Positions 30,600-39,541 are shown, counted from the stretch's first letter. The stretch: DNA of 64,000 nt from Candidatus Planktophila versatilis (GCF_002288265.1 NZ_CP016778.1:558001-622000); one strand, 5' to 3'. The notes: generated by a model from the letters alone, not told the origin. A program made the numbers and translations.

Positions 30600-31184
30600 A
30601 TCACAACAGAGCCCCGCATTAATGACCGTATCCGCACACCCCAAATTCGCCTCATCAATTACACAGGTGAGCAAGTTGGAGTTGTAGATATCGAAGCAGC
30701 GCTAGCTATGGCAGATGAAATCGGACTCGATCTCGTAGAGATTGCACCGGAAGCTAATCCGCCAGTTTGTAAGATCATGGACTTTGGAAAGTACAAGTAC
30801 GAGATCGCACAAAAAGCTCGCGAAGCACGTCAGAACCAGACCCACATTGTGGTGAAGGAAGTGCGATTGACGCCAAAGATTGAGAATCACGACTACGAGA
30901 CTAAACGCTCGTCAGTTGAAAAGTTTCTCAAAGGTGGCGACAAGGTGAAGATAACGATGAAGTTTCGTGGCCGTGAACAAACACGTCCAGAGCTCGGATT
31001 CAAACTCTTGCAACGTCTTGCAGAAGATGTGAAAGATATTGCTTTCGTTGAATTCGCCCCTAAGCAAGAGGGTCGACAGATGACGATGGTGTTGGGTCCG
31101 ACGAAGAAGAAGACAGAAGTAGTAGCAGAGCAGAAGGCAGCGAAAGCTGCGAAGGAAAAAGCAGCCGAAGAAGCTGCTAAATAG
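30600..31184 (+). CDS. infC: Translation initiation factor IF-3, probable ATC start
   Basis: IF-3 keeps ribosomal subunits apart and checks start-codon pairing. The protein has the N-domain motif [16 protein letters not shown], the linker, and the C-domain [15 protein letters not shown] and [18 protein letters not shown], with a Lys/Ala/Glu-rich tail. There is no ATG, GTG or TTG at the expected place; the family start MxTEPRIND maps to ATC at 30600, with GGAG at 30591-30594 five bases upstream. Rare AUU/AUC starts are a known autoregulatory feature of infC. This gives 194 residues. The nearest ordinary start is a TTG at 30555 with no ribosome binding site. Confidence 0.9.
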   Translation: MTTEPRINDRIRTPQIRLINYTGEQVGVVDIEAALAMADEIGLDLVEIAPEANPPVCKIMDFGKYKYEIAQKAREARQNQTHIVVKEVRLTPKIENHDYETKRSSVEKFLKGGDKVKITMKFRGREQTRPELGFKLLQRLAEDVKDIAFVEFAPKQEGRQMTMVLGPTKKKTEVVAEQKAAKAAKEKAAEEAAK

Positions 31185-31217
31185 TTTTACTCACGACGAC
31201 GTAACAGGAGATAAGAA

Positions 31218-31415
31218 ATGCCAAAGATGAAAACCCATAGTGGTGCGAAGAAGACCTTCCGCGTCACAGGTACCGGAAAGATCATGCACGAGCGTGCAGG
31301 CAAGCGCCACCTTTTGGAGCACAAGTCATCACGCGTTACTCGTCGTTTGAGCCAAGAGTCATCAGCTAAGTCAACCGTCACAATGACAGCCAAGCGCATG
31401 CTTGGTTTGAAGTAA
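31218..31415 (+). CDS. rpmI: 50S ribosomal protein L35
   Basis: This 65-residue basic protein matches L35 throughout: it opens [22 protein letters not shown] and has [15 protein letters not shown]. The order infC-rpmI-rplT is the standard one. A GGAGAT ribosome binding site precedes the ATG. It lacks the pair of cysteines that zinc-ribbon versions of some ribosomal proteins carry, as is normal for L35. Confidence 0.96.
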   Translation: MPKMKTHSGAKKTFRVTGTGKIMHERAGKRHLLEHKSSRVTRRLSQESSAKSTVTMTAKRMLGLK

Positions 31416-31429
31416 GGGAGCGCCACTAA

Positions 31430-31789
31430 ATGAGAGTCAAGCGCGGAGTACACGCAGCAAAGAAGCGTCGCACAACCCTTGAGCGTGCCAGCGGATATCG
31501 CGGACAACGTTCACGTCTTTTCACAAAGGCGAAGGAGCAAGTTACGCACTCAATGGTTTATGCCTTCAACGATCGTAAAGATAAGAAGGGTGATTTCCGT
31601 CAGCTCTGGATTCAGCGCATCAATGCTGCATCTCGCGAAAATGGAATGACATACAACCGCTTTATCCAGGGTCTTAAGGCTTCCGGACTTGAAGTAGATC
31701 GTCGCGTTCTATCAGATATCGCAACGAATGATCCAGCAGCATTTAAGGTTCTTGTCGACGTTGCTCGCAAGAACCTTCCAGCAGCCTAA
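31430..31789 (+). CDS. rplT: 50S ribosomal protein L20
   Basis: L20 binds 23S rRNA early in assembly and in several bacteria represses its own operon. The 119-residue protein opens [28 protein letters not shown], has [14 protein letters not shown] and [24 protein letters not shown], and ends in the globular domain. It lies 14 bp after rpmI. L20 is the obvious candidate ligand for the structured infC leader. Confidence 0.96.
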   Translation: MRVKRGVHAAKKRRTTLERASGYRGQRSRLFTKAKEQVTHSMVYAFNDRKDKKGDFRQLWIQRINAASRENGMTYNRFIQGLKASGLEVDRRVLSDIATNDPAAFKVLVDVARKNLPAA

Positions 31790-31817
31790 GTTATCTAGAA
31801 ACTAGGTTGTAGAGCCA

Positions 31818-32603
31818 ATGATTGAGAGCCTTCACTCGCCGCATATCGCGCGAGTGAAGGCTCTTATTGGTTCTAAAGGGGCGAAAGAACGCCGCGAACA
31901 AGGACTCTTTGTGGCAGAGGGCGTGCAATGCACACGCGAGGCACTTACTTCTGCTGGGGGTCCAGAAATAAAAATTATTTACGCAACAGAGCAAGGACTC
32001 TCAAAGATTGCAGAACTTGACCTAGGTGCTGTAGATATAGTCGAAGTTTCCGAGCCTGTTCTTAAGGCGATGTCAGATACCGTCTCACCACAAGGACTCA
32101 TCTCACTTTGTTATACCCCTGAGAACAGTATTTCCGAACTCGCACTTACAGGTAGCTCTACTGTTATCTACCTCCATGAGATCCAAGATCCTGGAAATGC
32201 GGGAACGATTCTTCGCACCGCAGATGCAATGGGAATCACTGCTGTAGTTACCTCTCCTGATTCTGTCGATATGTATTCGCCAAAGGTGGTTCGTTCAACC
32301 GCAGGTTCACTGTGGAATATCCCGGTCTATGAGGGCGTGACTTTTCAAGCGCTAGCATCCATCTTCCCTGACACCCAGAAGATTCTCCTTTCATCTCATG
32401 CATCGACATCAATTCTCGATCTGAAGATTGCGGGGGATTGCATTGCAGTCTTTGGCAACGAAGCAAGGGGAGTAGATGCAGCAGCCCTTGGCGCGGCTGT
32501 GACGGAAGTGACTATTCCAATGGCTGGCAATGCCGAAAGCCTTAATTTATCGGCAGCGGCATCAATCGTTATGTTCACCCTTTCAGCAAAGGTCGCAGGA
32601 TAG
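31818..32603 (+). CDS. SpoU/TrmH-family RNA 2'-O-methyltransferase
   Basis: The 261-residue protein is a SPOUT methyltransferase with all three knot motifs: LHEIQDPGNAGTILRTADA, VFGNEARGV and TIPMAGNAESLNLSAAASIVMF. The N-terminal RNA-binding substrate domain is present (ARVKALIG, GLFVAEG). It probably 2'-O-methylates a ribosomal RNA nucleotide; the exact site cannot be read from sequence. The place between rplT and pheS is standard in Actinobacteria. The ATG at 31818 fits the family N-terminus; an in-frame GTG at 31854, after most of the hairpin, is an alternative. Confidence 0.9.
   Translation: MIESLHSPHIARVKALIGSKGAKERREQGLFVAEGVQCTREALTSAGGPEIKIIYATEQGLSKIAELDLGAVDIVEVSEPVLKAMSDTVSPQGLISLCYTPENSISELALTGSSTVIYLHEIQDPGNAGTILRTADAMGITAVVTSPDSVDMYSPKVVRSTAGSLWNIPVYEGVTFQALASIFPDTQKILLSSHASTSILDLKIAGDCIAVFGNEARGVDAAALGAAVTEVTIPMAGNAESLNLSAAASIVMFTLSAKVAG
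31823..31866 (+). terminator. Long perfect hairpin at the start of the SpoU methyltransferase gene
   Basis: A 15-bp perfect stem (31825-31839 with 31850-31864), extended to 17 bp by a G-T and a T-A pair, closes a 10-nt loop. It begins five bases after the start-codon A of the next gene and encodes its residues 2-16. It may terminate the infC-rpmI-rplT transcript without a proper T-run, or control translation of the methyltransferase. The terminator label is the less certain part; the hairpin itself is exact. Confidence 0.5.
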
Positions 32604-32606
32604 AAT
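32601..32606 (+). promoter_or_regulatory. Candidate -10 box for leaderless pheS mRNA
   Basis: TAGAAT starts on the TAG stop codon of the methyltransferase gene and ends 7 nt before the pheS ATG at 32614. No ribosome binding site is present. Confidence 0.5.
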
Positions 32607-32613
32607 CACGCCC

Positions 32614-33621
32614 ATGAATCCGGCAGATGTAGCATCGTGGATAAGCGATGCGCAGAGCGCCTTTACCGCCGCCACGGATTTAGAACAACTTAAATCAGCT
32701 CGCCTGGCACACGCTGGTGATAAGTCACCGATAGCACTTGCTAGCAGAGCGCTCGGCACGCTCTCAGCCGATCAGAAAGCTTCCGTTGGAAAAATTATTG
32801 GGGAAGCAAAGGCAGAGATAGCAAAAGCTCTAGCGCAGCAGACGGCAAAACTTGAGCAAGAGCGCGACTCCAAAGTTTTACTTGAAGAGGTCGTCGATAT
32901 CACCTTGCCAGTTCGTCGTGCGCACCGCGGGGGGCTACATCCCATCTCAATCATTAAGAATGAGATTTCAGATTTCTTTATCGAGCAAGGTTTCTCAGTT
33001 GAAGAAGGGCCAGAACTTGAATCGGGTTGGCTTAACTTTGATGCCCTGAATATTCCGGCTGATCATCCTGCGCGCACAATGCAAGACACTTTCTTTATTG
33101 AGCCAATCGAGTCAGGGCTAGTTCTTCGCACGCACACATCACCAGTGCAGATTCGTACGATGTTGGCTCAAGAACCGCCTATCTATGTCATTTGTCCTGG
33201 TCGCACATTTCGTGCTGATGAACTAGATGCTACTCACAGCCCAGTTTTCCACCAGGTTGAAGGCCTCGTAGTTGATAAGGGAATCACGATGGCCCACCTG
33301 AAAGGAACCCTTGATAACTTCGCGCGACACATGTTTGGTCCCGATGTCACGACACGTTTGCGACCGTCATTCTTTCCATTCACCGAGCCAAGTGCGGAAG
33401 TAGATATCTACTTTAACAATCGATGGATCGAATGGGGCGGATGCGGAATGGTCAACCCTAAAGTTCTGGCAACGTGTGGCATTGATACAGATGTCTACAC
33501 TGGATTCGCATTTGGAATGGGTCTAGAGCGCACGCTGATGGTTCGCCATGGAATTACCGACATGCACGACATTGTGGAAGGCGACTTGAGATTCACTCGC
33601 CAGTTTGGAGTCGGACTCTAA
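32614..33621 (+). CDS. pheS: Phenylalanyl-tRNA synthetase alpha subunit
   Basis: PheS carries the catalytic site of the (alpha-beta)2 enzyme that charges tRNA-Phe. The 335-residue protein has an N-terminal coiled coil, motif 1 HPISIIKNEISDFF, motif 2 with TFRADELDATHSPVFHQVEGL, and motif 3 FGMGLERTLMVRHGI. The ATG at 32614 gives MNPADVASW; an in-frame ATG at 32530 lies deep in the previous gene and was rejected. It is followed directly by pheT. Confidence 0.96.
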   Translation: MNPADVASWISDAQSAFTAATDLEQLKSARLAHAGDKSPIALASRALGTLSADQKASVGKIIGEAKAEIAKALAQQTAKLEQERDSKVLLEEVVDITLPVRRAHRGGLHPISIIKNEISDFFIEQGFSVEEGPELESGWLNFDALNIPADHPARTMQDTFFIEPIESGLVLRTHTSPVQIRTMLAQEPPIYVICPGRTFRADELDATHSPVFHQVEGLVVDKGITMAHLKGTLDNFARHMFGPDVTTRLRPSFFPFTEPSAEVDIYFNNRWIEWGGCGMVNPKVLATCGIDTDVYTGFAFGMGLERTLMVRHGITDMHDIVEGDLRFTRQFGVGL

Positions 33622-36078
33622 ATGCGCGCACCTTTATCGTGGATCAAGGAATTTGTTGAGATGCCTGCCTCCATTACCGCAGAACAAATCTCTGATGCCC
33701 TGATCCGCGTTGGTTTTGAAGTAGAAGAGATTATTCATCAGGGCGCAGACCTGACAGGCCCCTTGGTATTTGCCAAGGTACTAAGCATTGAAGAGATTAC
33801 CGAGTTTAAGAAAGCCATTCGATATGTGGGTCTTGATTGTGGCGAGAAGCAGACCCGTTATGTCATTTGTGGGGCAACAAATTTTGCGGTTGGAGATTTG
33901 GTAGTCGCAGCTCTGCCGGGTGCAGTACTGCCAGGCGACTTCAAAATCGGTGCCCGTGAGACATACGGCAAAGTGTCCAACGGAATGATCTGTTCGGCCC
34001 GCGAACTTGGGATTGGAGATGACCACTCCGGAATCATGACATTTACAGAGGGATCAGTTGCGATCGGAGCCGATGCAATTGAAGCACTATTAATCAATGA
34101 TGTCATATTCGATGTTGCCGTCAATCCGGATCGTGGCTACGCCTTGAGTATTCGCGGCATTGCACGTGAGGTTGCGGGCGCGCTAGGTCTTTCATATACC
34201 GACCCAGTTGATGCACTTCGCACACTTAAATTTACTGACACAGGCAAGGGTGTGAGTGCAAAGATTGCCGACCCAGCAACTGCTTCCGTGTTTTACTTAC
34301 GAACCCTTTCACACTTTGATGCCAAGGCCACAACTCCAATCTGGATGCGCAGAAGGATTGAAAAGATGGGCATGCGCTCTATCTCCTTGGTTGTAGATGT
34401 CACTAACTATGTGATGCTTGAATTGGGTCAGCCACTTCACGCCTTCGATAAATCAAAGATAAAGGGTGGCCTCACCATTAAGCGGGCGGGCAAGGCGCAA
34501 CCATTTACCACTCTCGATGGTCAGGTGCGCCAGTTAGATCCTGATGACCTGATGGTCTGCGATGACGAGCAACCACTTGCACTAGCTGGAACAATGGGTG
34601 GAGCGTTCTCAGAAATTTCAGAGACAACGACCGAGATAGCACTAGAAGCGGTTCGATTTGATCCAACCTGCGTTGCTAAGAATTCACGGCGCCACAAGCT
34701 TTCTTCGGAAGCATCACGTCGTTTAGAACGAAGTGTGGATCCCTCCCTTGCTCAATATGCATCAGCTCGATTTGTTCAGTTATTGACTGAAAATAGTCCA
34801 GCTCAACATGTAGCAACTGTGATTGCTGGTGAACCTCGATTTAGCCCCATGGTCAAAGTGGATCCGGCATATATCTCACGCATTATGGGTGTGGATGTGG
34901 CCCCTTCTGAAATAGTAAAGATTTTGCGCACCATTGGATGTGAAGTCAACGAAAAGACTTTCGAAGTAAATCCTCCATCTTGGCGTGCAGATTTACTCGG
35001 CCAAGCAGATTTCACGGAAGAAGTTGCTCGCATGGTTGGCTTTGACAAGATTCCGTCGATTCTTCCGCCACGACCAAAGCACGCATCACTCACTCATTCC
35101 CAGAAGCGTCGTCGCGCAGTTTCGATGATGCTAGCTAGTCGGGGCTTGGCTGAAGTTCAAACTTTTCCCTTCACCAACCAAGAAACAATTGAGGCGTTGG
35201 GCTTCCTGGGTGAGCGCGCATCCACATATCGCATTGCAAACCCGATGTCGGAAGAGTTCCCGTTACTGCGAGTACACATGGTCCCAGGATTGTTGGAAGT
35301 AGCGCAGCGCAATATCAGCAGAGGTGCAAAAGACTTTGCAATCTTTGAGATGGGATCTATTTTCCGAGGGGTCCAAAAACTTGTTCCGATGATTTCACCA
35401 GTGCTAGGTCAAAAACCGAGTTCTGAAGAGATTGCATCTATTTACGCCAGTTTGCCACCACAGGCTTTCCACGTTGCGGGGCTACTGGTTGGAAAAGTGG
35501 AGAACGAGGACTGGCAGGGTAAGCCGCGTTCTTACACCTGGCAGGATGCAATCGCATTTGCGCAGGAAGTCCTGCAGCTGTGCAATCATTCTTGGACAAT
35601 AAAGCGTTCAGATATCGCGCCATGGCATCCTGGCCGTTGCGCTGAATTACTCATTGACGGCAAACCTGTTGCCCATGCGGGCGAACTTCATCCAAGGATC
35701 GTAGAGATGTATGGTCTTCCGGAACGTTCCTCAGCTTTTGCAGTTGCACTCAATGCGTTGCCAGATTCACCTTTGGTCCGTCCCTCTACCGTGGGCACTA
35801 TGCCGGCGGCGCTCCAAGATGTGGCGCTGATTATCGATGCATCGGTCTCAGCGCTAGAGGTCGAGCAGGCGCTGCGGGCAGGTGCGGGCGAGCTCCTAGA
35901 ATCAATCTCCCTCTTTGACCGCTACGACAAAATAGGTGACGGCAAAATTTCCTTGGCCTTCTCCTTAGTTTTCCGAGCTTCGGACCGCACCCTCACGGGG
36001 GCAGAAGTCAGCGCGCTGCGAGATTCAGCGGTGAAATCAGCGGAGAAAGCTACTGGCGCAGTTCTGCGCACTGCATAA
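33622..36078 (+). CDS. pheT: Phenylalanyl-tRNA synthetase beta subunit
   Basis: PheT holds the editing site and tRNA-binding modules. The 818-residue protein shows the N-terminal OB-fold tRNA-binding domain (about 40-155, ICGATNFAVGDLVVAALPGA), the B3/B4 editing domain (LGQPLHAFDKSKIKG), the B5 region, a degenerate synthetase core and the C-terminal ferredoxin-fold anticodon domain (PAALQDVALIID, ISLFDRYDKIG). The stop codon lies inside the first ArgR box of the following arg operon. Confidence 0.96.
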   Translation: MRAPLSWIKEFVEMPASITAEQISDALIRVGFEVEEIIHQGADLTGPLVFAKVLSIEEITEFKKAIRYVGLDCGEKQTRYVICGATNFAVGDLVVAALPGAVLPGDFKIGARETYGKVSNGMICSARELGIGDDHSGIMTFTEGSVAIGADAIEALLINDVIFDVAVNPDRGYALSIRGIAREVAGALGLSYTDPVDALRTLKFTDTGKGVSAKIADPATASVFYLRTLSHFDAKATTPIWMRRRIEKMGMRSISLVVDVTNYVMLELGQPLHAFDKSKIKGGLTIKRAGKAQPFTTLDGQVRQLDPDDLMVCDDEQPLALAGTMGGAFSEISETTTEIALEAVRFDPTCVAKNSRRHKLSSEASRRLERSVDPSLAQYASARFVQLLTENSPAQHVATVIAGEPRFSPMVKVDPAYISRIMGVDVAPSEIVKILRTIGCEVNEKTFEVNPPSWRADLLGQADFTEEVARMVGFDKIPSILPPRPKHASLTHSQKRRRAVSMMLASRGLAEVQTFPFTNQETIEALGFLGERASTYRIANPMSEEFPLLRVHMVPGLLEVAQRNISRGAKDFAIFEMGSIFRGVQKLVPMISPVLGQKPSSEEIASIYASLPPQAFHVAGLLVGKVENEDWQGKPRSYTWQDAIAFAQEVLQLCNHSWTIKRSDIAPWHPGRCAELLIDGKPVAHAGELHPRIVEMYGLPERSSAFAVALNALPDSPLVRPSTVGTMPAALQDVALIIDASVSALEVEQALRAGAGELLESISLFDRYDKIGDGKISLAFSLVFRASDRTLTGAEVSALRDSAVKSAEKATGAVLRTA

Positions 36079-36105
36079 ATATGCATATCCGTGCATAAAT
36101 ATGCT
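36072..36105. promoter_or_regulatory. Tandem ArgR (ARG box) operator before argC
   Basis: Two near-identical boxes, TGCATAAATATGCA at 36072-36085 and TGCATAAATATGCT at 36092-36105, are spaced 20 bp start to start, about two helical turns on one face. Each is a dyad TGCATA/TATGC(A/T), close to the ARG box pattern of E. coli and other bacteria. The second box runs into the argC -10 hexamer, and argR is in the operon it controls. The first covers the pheT stop codon. Confidence 0.85.
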
Positions 36106-36110
36106 ATAGT
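36105..36110 (+). promoter_or_regulatory. -10 box of the leaderless argC promoter
   Basis: TATAGT ends 6 nt before the argC ATG, with no ribosome binding site between. It shares base 36105 with the second ArgR box, so ArgR binding should exclude RNA polymerase. Confidence 0.7.
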
Positions 36111-36116
36111 GAGATT

Positions 36117-37136
36117 ATGAAAACTGGGATTATCGGCGGCAGTGGATATGCGGGAGGAGAACTCCTGCGGCTGCTAGCTGGGCACCCACATTTTCAGGTA
36201 GCCGCTGTTGCGGCTCATTCCAATGCGGGGGAGTCGATTACTTCGATTCATCCACAACTAAGAAGTTATGACAATCAGAAGTTCATCGCCTTCTCAGCCG
36301 AAGCATTTACCGATTGCCAGCTGCTCTTTCTTGCACTGCCACATGGAGAATCTTCCAAGATAATTTCGCAACTTCCTAAGGGAGCAAAGATTGTTGATTT
36401 AGGTGCGGATTACAGATTAAGCGATGCCCAGCAGTGGGAGAAGTATTACGGTGGCACACACGCCGGGACGTGGAGCTATGGGCTAGCTGATATCGCGCAG
36501 TACAAGAGCGCAATTGCACAGGCGCAATATGTTGCAAACCCGGGATGTTATGCGACAGCTATCGCACTGGGAGCTGCACCGGCTTCTAGTATCGCTGATC
36601 TCTCTGATTGCGTGGTCGTGGCAGCATCAGGAACAACTGGCGCGGGCAGAAATGCAAAAGTAAACCTACTCGCCAGTGAGGTTTCAGGATCTCTGAGTTC
36701 CTATAAATTCGGTGGAACACATCAACACACCCCTGAAATCGAAGAGACATTGAGCAAGATTAGTGGGCAAGATGTGAAGATTTCTTTCACTCCAGTCTTG
36801 GCTCCGATGCCGAGAGGAATCCTGGCTACGGTTACCGCCAAGCTGACCAAGAAGATTACCTCTGAAGAGGCACATCAGCTTTATAGCGATTATTTTGCAG
36901 ATTCAGCATTTGTTTCGGTACTTGAATTTGGAGTCATGCCAAAGACATCAGCTGTTTTGGGATCTAATAATGTGCAGATGCAGGTTGCAGTTGACGCTCA
37001 CACCTCAAGACTTGTTGTTTCAGTAGCGATAGATAATCTAGGCAAGGGCGCCGCGGGGCAAGCTATTCAAAACGCCAACATCATGTGTGGTTTTGCTGAG
37101 ACTGCCGGACTCGATTTCGATGGGATTGGCGCGTGA
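36117..37136 (+). CDS. argC: N-acetyl-gamma-glutamyl-phosphate reductase
   Basis: ArgC reduces N-acetylglutamyl phosphate to the semialdehyde with NADPH, the third step of arginine synthesis. The 339-residue protein has the cofactor motif GIIGGSGYAGGELLRLL at the start and the catalytic cysteine in VANPGCYATAIALG; HQHTPEIEE carries the conserved histidine. It is the first gene of the arg operon, overlaps argB by 4 bp, and has no leader sequence. Confidence 0.96.
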   Translation: MKTGIIGGSGYAGGELLRLLAGHPHFQVAAVAAHSNAGESITSIHPQLRSYDNQKFIAFSAEAFTDCQLLFLALPHGESSKIISQLPKGAKIVDLGADYRLSDAQQWEKYYGGTHAGTWSYGLADIAQYKSAIAQAQYVANPGCYATAIALGAAPASSIADLSDCVVVAASGTTGAGRNAKVNLLASEVSGSLSSYKFGGTHQHTPEIEETLSKISGQDVKISFTPVLAPMPRGILATVTAKLTKKITSEEAHQLYSDYFADSAFVSVLEFGVMPKTSAVLGSNNVQMQVAVDAHTSRLVVSVAIDNLGKGAAGQAIQNANIMCGFAETAGLDFDGIGA

Positions 37137-37918
37137 TTATCGTGAAGTTCGGTGGCCATGCGATGTCGGATTCACATGGTGAATTTGCGCAAGCTATTGC
37201 AGATGCCATCTCTCAGGGGGTCGAGATCGTGATTGTTCATGGTGGTGGGCCACAAATTGGTTCGGCACTTGAATCAGCTGGGATTACAACGGAATTTATC
37301 GGCGGATTTCGCGTCACCACCCCTGAGGTTTTCCAGATCGTTGAGAGAGTGTTAGCAAAAGAGATTGGTCCTGCCGTTGCACAGTCCCTATGCAACCACG
37401 GAATCAAAGCGGTTGCTATCTCTGGTCGGGATTCTAAAACGCTGATTGCAGAGAAGTTGACCACTTTAGTAGATGGAACAAGAGCTGATCTAGGTCTTGT
37501 CGGAAATGTTATTGAAGTGAACCCGCAAGAGATTCAAAGGCTAGTGACACAAGGAAGCGTGCCAATAATTTCACCGGTAGCAACGGATGCACTTGGCACA
37601 CATGGATTTAACGTCAATGCTGATATCGCAGCGGCGGCAATCGCAGGTGCGTTAGAAGCCCAATGGCTGATCATCATGACTGATGTCGAGGGAATCTATC
37701 GGAATTGGCCGGATAAGGATTCATTAATCTCAGAGATTTCTGTGGAAGAGCTGCAAGGGATTAAATCTACATTTGCAGATGGGATGGCCCCCAAGGTGCA
37801 ATCTTGCTTAGATGCCATTGGCGCAGGTGCACATGCGGTGCGGATTATTGATGGCAGAAACCCCCAGGCCCTGAAGAGCGCCCTCCTGGGCGTTGGCGGA
37901 ACGTTGGTCTTCGCATGA
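37133..37918 (+). CDS. argB: N-acetylglutamate kinase
   Basis: ArgB phosphorylates N-acetylglutamate, the second step of arginine synthesis. The 261-residue amino acid kinase has VKFGGHAM at the start, IVIVHGGGPQIGSAL, NVNADIAAAAIAGAL and MTDVEGIYRNW. It is shorter at the N-terminus than the ~290-residue arginine-inhibited ArgB proteins, which have an extra N-terminal helix needed for arginine feedback and hexamer formation. Loss of that helix suggests that it may not be inhibited by arginine; that is inference. The GTG start overlaps argC. Confidence 0.94.
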   Translation: MIIVKFGGHAMSDSHGEFAQAIADAISQGVEIVIVHGGGPQIGSALESAGITTEFIGGFRVTTPEVFQIVERVLAKEIGPAVAQSLCNHGIKAVAISGRDSKTLIAEKLTTLVDGTRADLGLVGNVIEVNPQEIQRLVTQGSVPIISPVATDALGTHGFNVNADIAAAAIAGALEAQWLIIMTDVEGIYRNWPDKDSLISEISVEELQGIKSTFADGMAPKVQSCLDAIGAGAHAVRIIDGRNPQALKSALLGVGGTLVFA

Positions 37919-39072
37919 AGCGTTGGATAAATTCACTTCAAGATAATTACGGAACTCCTTCCATCGAGTTAGTCTCTGGAAAAGGTTCATATGTCAAAGA
38001 TGCCCAAGGCAAGCTGTACCTAGATTTCTTGGCTGGCATCGCCACTAATGTTTTGGGTCATGGCCATCCTGCAATTGTGAAAGCTGTGACAAAACAGGTT
38101 TCTACATTGGGTCATGTGAGTAACTTCTACGCCCACCCAAATGTGTTGCAATTGGCTGAGAAACTACAGAAGCTCACCGGTGATAAGTCAGCACGAGTCT
38201 TCTTCTGCAATTCTGGTGCGGAAGCAAATGAGGCGGCCCTGAAGTTAAGTCGTCGCACGGGCAGAACCGGCATTGTTGCAACGAAGGAATCTTTCCACGG
38301 TAGAACGATGGGTGCGTTATCACTCACCGGTCAGCCATCAAAACGAAATCCATTTAAGCCGTTACTTCGCGGGATCTCCCACGTCACCTTCGGTGATTCA
38401 CGTGCGATGAAGCGAAAGATCAATAAGAGAACTGCCATGGTAATTATCGAACCCATCATGGGCGAAGCCGGGGTCATTGTCCCGCCTGCTAATTACTTAC
38501 AAGATGTTCGTAGATATTGCGATGAGAACGGTGCTCTCCTCGTCTTCGACTGCGTGCAGACAGGGATGGGTCGCACCGGTGACTGGTTTGGCTATGAGTA
38601 TTCAGGTGTTAAGCCCGATGTGATTACCTTGGCTAAAGGCTTAGGAGGAGGACTCCCACTTGGAGCGATGATCGCACTTGGCCCCGCCTCTCATCTTTTT
38701 AAAGCCGGCGATCACGGTTCAACTTTTGGGGGAAATCCGATTGCAACGGCGGCAGCCCTTGCCGTAATTGGCGCAATTGAGAAAGAGAAGATTCTCATCC
38801 ATGTTAATGAAGTGAGTTCCTATCTTTTTGCCGAACTCGCTCTTGTTCCTGGAGTTACTGAAGTCCGAGGAGCAGGGCTACTGATTGGACTTACCCTGGA
38901 TCAAGGATGTGCGAAGGAGCTTGTGAAGAAGAGCCAAGAGCTGGGGCTACTGATTAATGCACCGAGTGAATCAATTATTCGTATTGCGCCAGCTCTGAAT
39001 ATTTCATTACGTGATGCAAAGAAGTTTGTAACGATATTCACTGCAGCCCTAGCGCAGGTGCGTCATGGCTAG
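37915..39072 (+). CDS. argD: Acetylornithine aminotransferase
   Basis: ArgD makes N-acetylornithine from the semialdehyde and glutamate. The 385-residue class III PLP enzyme has FFCNSGAEANEAALKLSR, ESFHGRTMGALSLTG, and the PLP lysine at residue 241 in TLAKGLGGGLPLGAM, preceded by DCVQTGMGRTGDWF. In many bacteria ArgD also serves lysine synthesis. It overlaps argB by 4 bp and argR by 8 bp. Confidence 0.95.
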   Translation: MKRWINSLQDNYGTPSIELVSGKGSYVKDAQGKLYLDFLAGIATNVLGHGHPAIVKAVTKQVSTLGHVSNFYAHPNVLQLAEKLQKLTGDKSARVFFCNSGAEANEAALKLSRRTGRTGIVATKESFHGRTMGALSLTGQPSKRNPFKPLLRGISHVTFGDSRAMKRKINKRTAMVIIEPIMGEAGVIVPPANYLQDVRRYCDENGALLVFDCVQTGMGRTGDWFGYEYSGVKPDVITLAKGLGGGLPLGAMIALGPASHLFKAGDHGSTFGGNPIATAAALAVIGAIEKEKILIHVNEVSSYLFAELALVPGVTEVRGAGLLIGLTLDQGCAKELVKKSQELGLLINAPSESIIRIAPALNISLRDAKKFVTIFTAALAQVRHG

Positions 39073-39541
39073 TGTGAGCGCACGGAGAGCAAAGGCGATT
39101 TCGCTGATTAAGGGCGGGCTCATTCATTCCCAATCTGATCTGGTGAAAGAGCTTAAGAAGGCTGGCTTTGCAGTTACCCAAGCCACCGCGAGCCGTGACC
39201 TGGAAGAGATTGGCGCTGTGCGGGGCAGATCGGCCACGGGCGATTCGGTCTACACGATCTCGGCTTCAGGTGAGGCTTCACTTTCGCGTTCTATGCCGCT
39301 GCCTTCTGAATTAATTCTCTCTGTTGAATCCAGTGGAAATTTGGCTGTCATTCACACGCCACCCGGGGGAGCACAATTGCTTGCAAGTTCACTCGATCAC
39401 TCTGGAATTTCTTCAATTATCGGAACTATCGCAGGTGACGACACGGTCTTAGTTGTCGCTAGAAAAGCAAGCGGTGGGGCGCAACTAGCGAAAGAATTAC
39501 TCTCATACGGGCAAGTCAAGAAGGTTAGAGGGAGAAAATAA
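39065..39541 (+). CDS. argR: Arginine repressor ArgR
   Basis: ArgR is the hexameric arginine-responsive repressor. The 158-residue protein has an N-terminal winged helix (residues 1-60, LVKELKKAGFAVTQATASRDLEEIG) and the C-terminal arginine-binding domain (TPPGGAQLLASSLD, IIGTIAGDDTVLVV). It sits inside the operon it is expected to repress, behind the two ArgR boxes at 36072-36105, so it should control its own level. Confidence 0.95.
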   Translation: MASVSARRAKAISLIKGGLIHSQSDLVKELKKAGFAVTQATASRDLEEIGAVRGRSATGDSVYTISASGEASLSRSMPLPSELILSVESSGNLAVIHTPPGGAQLLASSLDHSGISSIIGTIAGDDTVLVVARKASGGAQLAKELLSYGQVKKVRGRK

